Below the pieces are notes generated by a model that saw only the letters and a list, made by a program, of their open reading frames with translations, was not told where the DNA came from and ran no database searches. The translations under genes were made by a program, and so were the position numbers. Of a DNA stretch of 41,276 nt, positions 15,716 through 24,295 are shown one piece after another; within the stretch, counting starts at the first letter, position 1; every line of letters begins with the position of its first letter. Origin of the DNA: Pseudomonadota bacterium (lineage in GTDB: Bacteria; Pseudomonadota; Gammaproteobacteria; Xanthomonadales; SZUA-36). The stretch lies in NCBI GenBank assembly GCA_015222805.1, contig JADFVZ010000069.1:1-41276 (forward strand), written 5' to 3'.

Positions 15716-16570
15716 ATGAGCACAATTATCAGCACCCAAAACCTATGTAAAAAATTTGGCAGCCAGTACGCTGTCGACCATGTAAACCTGAGTATTGAAT
15801 CAGGGCGGATTATCGGCCTTATTGGCCCCAATGGTGCAGGCAAAACCACTTTATTGAAAGCTATTTTGGGATTGACCACGTTTGCTGGTGACCTAAAGGT
15901 CCTCGGCCTTGATCCACGCAAGGATCGGGACGAACTGATGGAGCAGGTTTCATTTATAGCTGATGTAGCCGTCCTGCCCCGCTGGATGCGGGTCTGGGAA
16001 GCCATAGACCTGGTTGAAGGCCTGCATAGCCGCTTTTCCCGGGATAAATGCATGCAGTTTTTAGCGAAAACTAAAATCGGCCTGGATAAAAAAGTCAAAC
16101 AGTTATCCAAGGGGATGGTCGCCCAGTTGCACCTTGCCCTGGTCATGTCTATTGATGCCCGCTTACTGGTTCTTGATGAACCCACTCTTGGCCTGGATAT
16201 TATTTATCGTAAAACCTTCTACACCAACTTGCTCAATGATTACTTTGACGAGGAGCGAACTATCATTATTACCACCCATCAGGTAGAAGAAATTGAACAC
16301 ATACTCAGTGACCTTATCTTTATCCAGGATGGAAAAATAGTCCTTGATAGCACCATGGAAGAAGTTCAGAAAAGTTATTTTGAATTAATGGCTCCAGAGG
16401 AATCTGTTGCTGCGGCAAGGGAGTTAGGGCCCCTGAATGAAAGCAGTATATTCGGCAAACACATCTTCCTCTTCAAGGGGGTAGATGCAGGAAAACTCGA
16501 GCCGCTGGGTGAGATACGCACACCCAATGTTGCCGACCTCTTTGTTGCTGTTATGGGAGAGGAACAATGA
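15716..16570 (+). CDS. ABC transporter ATP-binding protein
   Basis: This 284-residue ATPase has the Walker A motif GPNGAGKTT at 37-45 and the signature LSKGM at 130-134. Walker B LLVLDEP lies at 150-156 and the H-loop histidine at 188. The C-terminal 80 residues are an accessory domain seen in ABC-2 exporter ATPases. The AGGA ribosome site is close to the ATG. Its stop overlaps the permease start (ATGA), so the two are made together. With the YtrA-type regulator upstream it resembles exporters that respond to cell-envelope-active compounds. The substrate cannot be told from sequence. Confidence 0.92.
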   Translation: MSTIISTQNLCKKFGSQYAVDHVNLSIESGRIIGLIGPNGAGKTTLLKAILGLTTFAGDLKVLGLDPRKDRDELMEQVSFIADVAVLPRWMRVWEAIDLVEGLHSRFSRDKCMQFLAKTKIGLDKKVKQLSKGMVAQLHLALVMSIDARLLVLDEPTLGLDIIYRKTFYTNLLNDYFDEERTIIITTHQVEEIEHILSDLIFIQDGKIVLDSTMEEVQKSYFELMAPEESVAAARELGPLNESSIFGKHIFLFKGVDAGKLEPLGEIRTPNVADLFVAVMGEEQ

Positions 16571-17547
16571 ACATAACCTGGTCTGTTAACAAACTTAAAG
16601 TACTGATGCGGCGTGAATACTGGGAGAACCGTGGCGCCTTCCGCAACACGCCCGCCATCCTCAGCTTAATCACTATCTCCTTTATGTTGATGGGCCTGGT
16701 TATAAAAATACGCTTTGACAATGAGGGCTACACCTTCCGCGAGGCAATGCGTTTGTTTGCCTCACAGTCAGAAGCCATGCGCGGTTATGAAGTCACCCAG
16801 AGCCTGATGGCACTTTCGGGCTTCTTCGTCTTTGTGATGTCGATCGTTATTTTCTTTTACCTGTTGGGATCCCTCTACGACGACCGCAAGGATAAATCCA
16901 TACTTTTCTGGAAATCCCTGCCGGCTTCTGATGAACTGACCATTGCTTCAAAACTGTTTTCAGCCATGTTTGTTATCCCGGTAATCTTCTGGTTATTCCT
17001 GATAGCCACTGAAATCATAATGATGGGTATCGGTGGCATGATGGTATGGTCAGCCGATCAAAACCCCTGGACCCTGGTATTCGGTCCGGCTGAACCCTTA
17101 AAAGCCTGGGGCCTGGTACTAGCCGGCTGGCTGGCAAATTCTTTCTGGATGCTGCCTGTTTATAGCTGGTTGCTGCTAGTTTCATCAAAAGCACCTCGTG
17201 TACCCATGTTATTCGCCATCCTGCCCCCGGTTATCTTATCCGTACTACAGGCATGGATTGGTTTCTTACGCACATTCCAGCTCCAGGACAATGTCCTCGG
17301 TGTTACCAGCAAGTGGATTGCCAACAGCCCTGCCATTCTTGCGGGACAAATCACCCCTGATGGCGACCAGGGCGGTAATGTATCGGTCAGTCTTGGAATG
17401 CCGGTCACTTCAACTTTTGACCATGCACCTACCCTGGCCAATATGCTGGACCGCCTGTTTTCCCAACAGATGCTTTTCGGTTTAATCGTGGCCGCTGTAT
17501 TCCTGTTTGCAGCCTTATGGTTCCGGCGCAGGGCCAGTGATGGCTAA
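16567..17547 (+). CDS. ABC-2 type transporter permease
   Basis: A 326-residue integral membrane protein with about six hydrophobic segments: roughly residues 28-48, 82-104, 130-155, 170-195, 205-230 and 300-320. It carries the segment SLYDDRKDKSILFWKSLP, typical of ABC-2 permeases such as those paired with YtrA-controlled ATPases. A polar loop of about 60 residues precedes the last helix. It starts within the stop codon of the ATPase gene and is presumably its partner. It is the last gene of the operon; no terminator is evident directly after its stop. Confidence 0.88.
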   Translation: MNITWSVNKLKVLMRREYWENRGAFRNTPAILSLITISFMLMGLVIKIRFDNEGYTFREAMRLFASQSEAMRGYEVTQSLMALSGFFVFVMSIVIFFYLLGSLYDDRKDKSILFWKSLPASDELTIASKLFSAMFVIPVIFWLFLIATEIIMMGIGGMMVWSADQNPWTLVFGPAEPLKAWGLVLAGWLANSFWMLPVYSWLLLVSSKAPRVPMLFAILPPVILSVLQAWIGFLRTFQLQDNVLGVTSKWIANSPAILAGQITPDGDQGGNVSVSLGMPVTSTFDHAPTLANMLDRLFSQQMLFGLIVAAVFLFAALWFRRRASDG

Positions 17548-17590
17548 TAACCGGTCTCTCCCAGATAAGAATGTGTCTTATATTAATCCA

Positions 17591-17599
17591 TGCTAATAT
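17591..17599 (+). promoter_or_regulatory. Extended -10 promoter before the DUF2892 gene
   Basis: TGCTAATAT matches the extended -10 pattern. Transcription would begin near 17606 and give a leader of about 28 bases containing AGGAGAAG. This would allow the small gene to be expressed separately from the ABC operon. Confidence 0.35.
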
Positions 17600-17633
17600 T
17601 TAACCAGCAAGACCATTTGATCAGGAGAAGAAA

Positions 17634-17813
17634 ATGCAATGTAATGTTGGTAAAACAGAAAGAAGAATCCGCATGGTAATCGGCGCAGGAATTATCGGTG
17701 CCGGGGTTTACTATCAAAACTGGTGGGGTGCTGTGGGCCTGGTACCTTTATTAACCGGTATTTTTGGATACTGCCCACCGTATCAATTACTAAAAATCAA
17801 TACAGACAAGTAA
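17634..17813 (+). CDS. DUF2892 (YgaP-like) small inner membrane protein
   Basis: A 59-residue protein. It begins MQCNVGKTERRIRMVIG, followed by a hydrophobic helix (about 14-26), WWGAVGLVPLLTGIFG (about 30-45) and CPPYQLLKINT at the C-terminus. The NVGxxxRxxR start and GxCPxY end are the hallmarks of the DUF2892/YgaP-like transmembrane domain; the protein has G-YCPPY here. It should form two short membrane helices. Function is unknown; in some bacteria the domain is fused to rhodanese. A good ribosome site (AGGAGAAG) lies 4 to 5 bases upstream. It is followed directly by a terminator. Confidence 0.8.
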   Translation: MQCNVGKTERRIRMVIGAGIIGAGVYYQNWWGAVGLVPLLTGIFGYCPPYQLLKINTDK

Positions 17814-17847
17814 TAAAAAAAGCCGGTCAATGACCGGCTTTTTTTAA
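17814..17847. terminator. Bidirectional terminator
   Basis: GCCGGTCA/TGACCGGC stem with a flanking A-run and T-run, immediately after the DUF2892 stop codon. Confidence 0.9.
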
Positions 17848-17856
17848 CTTAAGAAC

Positions 17857-17969
17857 CGGGGTCAGACTCAAACGCCTTTGTAGCTGGCGATTCAACCAGG
17901 GGTCGGAGTCAACTGCGATAAAGTTGTGTGAACTAAGCAAGCTGTGCAACGCATTTGACTCCGACCCCA
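17857..17969. repeat. REP-like palindromic element (RAYT-type)
   Basis: GGGGTCGGAGTCAA (17899-17912) and TTGACTCCGACCCC (17955-17968) are perfect 14-bp inverted copies enclosing 42 bases. The interior can pair further (CTGCG and GTTG with CAAC and GCA). A related direct copy, GGGGTCAGACTCAAA, lies at 17858-17872. This GGGGTC(A/G)GA motif is typical of palindromic repeats mobilised by REP-associated tyrosine transposases in Gammaproteobacteria. No transposase is present here. The element sits between a terminator and the tryptophanase stop codon. Confidence 0.65.
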
Positions 17970-17975
17970 ACTTTA

Positions 17976-19364
17976 TTAATCAAAATAGGCGGTCAAGGGT
18001 TTCAGTTTTGCTGTGAAGTGACGTAAGGACTCGGGCTCATAACTAAGCTCCATACCCGGAATTTCGTTAATATTGGTCCTTAACTCTTCAAATATTTCGA
18101 TGATGTAATCAGCCTGTGCCTGGGTATAAACACGGCGTGGCATTGCCATCCTTACTAACTCCATGGCTGCAGGTTTTTCACTGCCGTCAGGTTGGCGTCC
18201 GAACATTAACGAGCCAATTTCAACCGTGCGGATACCACCCTGTATATAAAGCGCAACTGCAAGTGACTGTGCCGGATACTGCAAGGCAGGAATATGCGGC
18301 AGCATCTTTTTCGCATCAATAAATATAGCGTGCCCACCCGCGGGTTTCATCACCGGGATACCCAGTTCATCCAGACCTTCATTAATATACTGAATCGAAC
18401 GGATGCGATACTGCAGGTAATCTTCATTGACGATTTCCTGTAAACCAATTGCTAGGCATTCCATATCACGGCCGGATAATCCGCCATAGGTGGGGAATCC
18501 TTCAGTCATGATCAGGCGTGTGCGAGCGCGTTCTGCCCACTCATCATTATTCAATGCCAGCCAGCCGCCCATATTGGAAAATGCATCTTTTTTAGCACTC
18601 ATGGTCATGCCATCTGCATAAGAGAATATTTCGCGCACAATGTTTTTAACAGATTTATCTGCGTAGCCATCTTCACGGAGCTTAATAAAGTAGGCATTCT
18701 CGGCAAAACGTGCGCTGTCAATAATCAAAGGCTTATCATATTTATCACAAATTGCCTTCACTGCACGCAGGTTCGCCATGGAAACGGGTTGCCCGCCACC
18801 GGCATTATTAGTGATTGTCATTTCCACCATCGGAATGTTATCGGCTTCTTCCGACAATAATTTCTCCAGTTTATGCAGGTCCATATTGCCTTTAAAAGGG
18901 TGGATTAACGCAGTATCCATGGCCTCATCAATCACCAGGTCACGGGCATCAATACCAGCATCTTCAAAATTAGCCCGGGTGGTATCGAAATGGGTATTAT
19001 TGGGAACGATCATGCCCTTGCCGTGCCCGCGGGAAATAATTGAGGTAAGGATGTGCTCAGCCGCCCTGCCCTGATGGGTTGGAATTATATGCTTAAACGG
19101 CATCAGGTCTTTCACAGCCGCCTCGAAACGATAAAAAGAAGGTGAGCCTGCATAAGACTCATCACCCTTCATTAACGCCGACCACTGATTCGTGCTCATC
19201 GCCGAGGTGCCCGAATCCGTTAACAGGTCAATTAACACGTCTTCTGATTTTAGTGAGAACAGATTGTAGTCCGCTTCCCTGATCAGTTTCCGGCGCTCCT
19301 CAATGGTGGTCATCCTGATGGGTTCGACAGTCTTAATCCTGAAAGGCTCGATGATGGTTTTCAT
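17976..19364 (-). CDS. tnaA: Tryptophanase (beta-eliminating lyase)
   Basis: A 462-residue PLP enzyme that splits tryptophan into indole, pyruvate and ammonia. The PLP lysine is in MSAKKDAF. The family phosphate-binding segments LTDSGTSAM and THQGRAAEH are present. Three positions that separate tryptophanase from tyrosine phenol-lyase all match tryptophanase: HFDTTR (Asp, not Thr, after the ring-stacking Phe), VEIGS (Ile, not the phenol-binding Arg), and LRHFTAKL (His, not Phe). Some N-terminal segments (NQWSALMKGDESYAGS) look more like the phenol-lyase. There is no tnaC leader or tryptophan permease nearby. It lies 41 bases downstream of the DUF3087 gene and probably shares its transcript. 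Confidence 0.85.
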   Translation of the reverse strand: MKTIIEPFRIKTVEPIRMTTIEERRKLIREADYNLFSLKSEDVLIDLLTDSGTSAMSTNQWSALMKGDESYAGSPSFYRFEAAVKDLMPFKHIIPTHQGRAAEHILTSIISRGHGKGMIVPNNTHFDTTRANFEDAGIDARDLVIDEAMDTALIHPFKGNMDLHKLEKLLSEEADNIPMVEMTITNNAGGGQPVSMANLRAVKAICDKYDKPLIIDSARFAENAYFIKLREDGYADKSVKNIVREIFSYADGMTMSAKKDAFSNMGGWLALNNDEWAERARTRLIMTEGFPTYGGLSGRDMECLAIGLQEIVNEDYLQYRIRSIQYINEGLDELGIPVMKPAGGHAIFIDAKKMLPHIPALQYPAQSLAVALYIQGGIRTVEIGSLMFGRQPDGSEKPAAMELVRMAMPRRVYTQAQADYIIEIFEELRTNINEIPGMELSYEPESLRHFTAKLKPLTAYFD

Positions 19365-19405
19365 TTGTATTTAGTCCTTATCTCTGAACAGAAAGGTTAA
19401 TTCTG

Positions 19406-19912
19406 TCAGAACTGTTCGATTAAAGCAGGCTCAAGATTGACGCTGGTTATATTGAGTCCCGCTGCATCCATACGTTTATCAAGATGCTGAATTTTAATTA
19501 ATAAATCGTCCATAGTGATGGTGTTGTCATCCAGCTGATAAAGCTGTTTCGACCCCTGGTATTGAAAGTTGAGAATTATCATTGCCGTACGATCATTGGC
19601 TTCAACCCGCGCTTCAATCGCACGTTGTTTACGCTGGATTTTATTTAACAGTTGTTTCAAATCCCACACGTAGACCACTTCTGTCAGGTAAGGATGTTCG
19701 CGTATTTTCCCCATCACCAGGACCACAACGATTACGGCCACTGCAACACCTGCCAGATTATGCCAGAAATGCGGAGCCTGGGCAGTGCTGAATAACTGAA
19801 TAAACAGCGTTGAAGCCGCCAGTGAAATAACCAGCAGCGCAATCGCAATACCGGCAAAAACAATTTTCAGGTGCCGATCGTACCGGGTTTTGTCAATTTC
19901 TGTAAGTTGCAT
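19406..19912 (-). CDS. DUF3087 family membrane protein
   Basis: A 168-residue protein matching the uncharacterised DUF3087 family, which starts MQLTEIDKTRY. Two membrane helices (about residues 16-40 and 48-68) are followed by a roughly 100-residue cytoplasmic domain. That domain has a basic, helical stretch (LLNKIQRKQRAIEARVE) and a C-terminal part ending NLEPALIEQF. No catalytic motif is seen. It sits between fumC and the tryptophanase gene on the same strand, after the fumC terminator palindrome. A link to tryptophan metabolism is unproven. Confidence 0.75.
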   Translation of the reverse strand: MQLTEIDKTRYDRHLKIVFAGIAIALLVISLAASTLFIQLFSTAQAPHFWHNLAGVAVAVIVVVLVMGKIREHPYLTEVVYVWDLKQLLNKIQRKQRAIEARVEANDRTAMIILNFQYQGSKQLYQLDDNTITMDDLLIKIQHLDKRMDAAGLNITSVNLEPALIEQF

Positions 19913-19937
19913 AAGTTTCCAGTTGACAGTAATGCAA

Positions 19938-19972
19938 AACTAAAAGACCAGTCAGTGACTGGTCTTTTAGTT
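19938..19972. terminator. Long perfect palindrome / fumC terminator
   Basis: Arms of 17 bases (19938-19954 and 19956-19972) are perfectly complementary around one central base; the core is AAGACCAGTCA. On the minus strand it lies just after the fumC stop and ends in TTTTAGTTTTG, a passable U-tract. It is also 26 bases in front of the DUF3087 start codon, so it could act as an operator or attenuator there. Confidence 0.7.
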
Positions 19973-19991
19973 CTCTATGGTAATAAACCGC

Positions 19992-21407
19992 CTATTTAGG
20001 TATTCCACCCTTAGTCAAACCTAATGGATTGAGCAGGCGTTTTAACTCTGCCTCAGGAAGTCCGGTGGTATCCATCGCTACTTCAAGGATTGGCCGCCCT
20101 TCCTTATAGGCCTGCTTGGCAGTTGCAGCACCCTTTTCATAACCAATCACACCATTTAATGCGGTGACCAATATAGGATTACGCGATAGCGCCGCATTAA
20201 TATTATCCAGCCGGACTTTGAATGTGGCGATAGCGTTATCGGCTAGCAGGCGACTAACATTTGCCAGCAGCTTGATGCTTTCAGTCAATGTATTGATTGT
20301 CAGCGGGAGCATCACATTGAGCTGGAAGTTACCTGATTGACCGGCGATAGTAATAGTCGTGTCATTGCCGATCACACGTGCGCAAACCATAGCGGTGGCT
20401 TCCGGTATAACCGGGTTTACTTTGCCCGGCATAATTGAACTGCCCGGCTGCAATGCTTTGAGCTCAATCTCACCAATGCCGGCCAGCGGGCCGGAATTCA
20501 TCCAGCGCAGGTCGTTAGAAATTTTCATCAGACTGACAGCTGTGGTTTTCAGCTGGCCGGACAACTCAACAGCAACATCCAGGCTGGAGATACCTTCAAA
20601 CAGGTTTTTTGAGCGTTCAAACTTCACTCCGGTGGAATCGGTCAGGGCGACTGCCATTGCTGCCGCAAATTTCGGATCCGCATTGATGCCTGTGCCAACT
20701 GCAGTACCACCCTGGGGCAGTTTACGCAGGTGTTTTTGCGCTGACTGGATTCGTTCTATGTTACTGCCAATCTGCTGTGACCAGGTCGCCAGCTCCTGGC
20801 CGAATGTGACCGGCATGGCATCCATTAAATGGGTACGTCCGGTTTTGACTACATTTTTCAGTTCTTTTGCACGTGCATCCAGGGCTTTTTTGAGATGCTT
20901 TAAAGCCGGTAATAAATCTTCTTCCAACTGCAGGTTGGCACTAACCTGCATCGCGGTCGGGATCACATCATTTGAACTCTGGCCCATATTGACATGGTCA
21001 TTGGGGTGAATTAGTGCATTCTTCCTACCTGCATTGGCAAGATGGGTTATCACTTCATTGGCGTTCATATTGGATGAAGTACCGGAGCCTGTCTGGTAAA
21101 CATCAATGGGGAAGTGTCCGTCAACTTTACCGGTGGTTACCTGTTTGGATGCAGCAATAATGGCTCGGGCGCGGGCCTTCGAGAGCTGGCCTAAATCAGC
21201 ATTTACGCTGGCAGCTGCTGCCTTGATCAGGCCCAGGGCGCGAATAAACTGACGCGGCATAGGTTGACCGCTGATCGGGAAATTATTAACTGCACGCTGG
21301 GTTTGTGCACCCCAAAGTGCATCAGCCGGGACTTTTAGTTTGCCCATGCTGTCCTGTTCAGTCCGAAAAGCTGGTTGTCGACTTTTAACTGTTTTTTTAG
21401 TACTCAT
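19992..21407 (-). CDS. fumC: Fumarate hydratase class II
   Basis: The 471-residue TCA-cycle enzyme interconverts fumarate and malate. The superfamily signature GSSIMPGKVNP holds the catalytic-loop serine. TGSGTSSNMNANEV, GQSSNDVIPTAM and GRTHLMDAMPV are the other active-site regions. It is iron-independent. The N-terminus has about 15 extra, mostly basic residues (MSTKKTVKSRQPAFR) before the usual start; GGAG stands 9 bases ahead of the ATG, so this start is kept. The gene is divergent from purB, which belongs to the same fumarase/aspartase superfamily. Confidence 0.94.
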   Translation of the reverse strand: MSTKKTVKSRQPAFRTEQDSMGKLKVPADALWGAQTQRAVNNFPISGQPMPRQFIRALGLIKAAAASVNADLGQLSKARARAIIAASKQVTTGKVDGHFPIDVYQTGSGTSSNMNANEVITHLANAGRKNALIHPNDHVNMGQSSNDVIPTAMQVSANLQLEEDLLPALKHLKKALDARAKELKNVVKTGRTHLMDAMPVTFGQELATWSQQIGSNIERIQSAQKHLRKLPQGGTAVGTGINADPKFAAAMAVALTDSTGVKFERSKNLFEGISSLDVAVELSGQLKTTAVSLMKISNDLRWMNSGPLAGIGEIELKALQPGSSIMPGKVNPVIPEATAMVCARVIGNDTTITIAGQSGNFQLNVMLPLTINTLTESIKLLANVSRLLADNAIATFKVRLDNINAALSRNPILVTALNGVIGYEKGAATAKQAYKEGRPILEVAMDTTGLPEAELKRLLNPLGLTKGGIPK

Positions 21408-21551
21408 TATTTAATGCTCCATTGGCATAATCCGTTTTCTAATTATATCGAATTACCATCCGGATTACGCATTTATTCAAACCTGATAACAAGCGGAAAA
21501 TGATAGAAAAGGGTATCATTGTCACTTGCTTAAAAGTATTGAAAAGGATAA

Positions 21552-24154
<2,603 letters not shown>

Positions 24155-24216
24155 AGGCGGCCTTGCGGCCGCTTATCAATTAGTCTTAAATACCTTCCGC
24201 GGTCGCTTGTCTGGGG

Positions 24217-24222
24217 TATAAT
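24217..24222 (+). promoter_or_regulatory. -10 element of the sucA operon promoter
   Basis: Perfect TATAAT 73 bases before the sucA start codon. The -35 region at 16-17 bases (TTCCGC) is a weak match. A GC-rich inverted repeat (GCGGCC/GGCCGC) just after the roxA stop, at about 24157-24171, may weakly end upstream transcription. Confidence 0.4.
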
Positions 24223-24295
24223 TTGCCATTCGTTTAAATAGGTCGGCGCGGTTCAAAAGCTTGACCAGTGATAGTTAAGAACCAAAGGATAAAAT

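Noticed and set aside
15688-16185. A 165-codon minus-strand frame over the ABC ATPase gene
   Set aside because: Antisense to a well-supported gene with Walker motifs; no ribosome site or recognisable domain.
17976-19364. Tyrosine phenol-lyase as the name for the lyase gene
   Set aside because: The phenol-binding arginine is replaced by isoleucine (VEIGS), and Asp and His are found at the two other tryptophanase-specific positions.
19365-19405. A tnaC-like leader peptide before tryptophanase
   Set aside because: The gap is only 41 bases and no short Trp-containing frame is present.
20359-21009. A 216-codon open frame on the plus strand inside fumC
   Set aside because: It lies entirely antisense to a clear fumarase gene, has no family features, and is the kind of shadow frame expected from codon bias.
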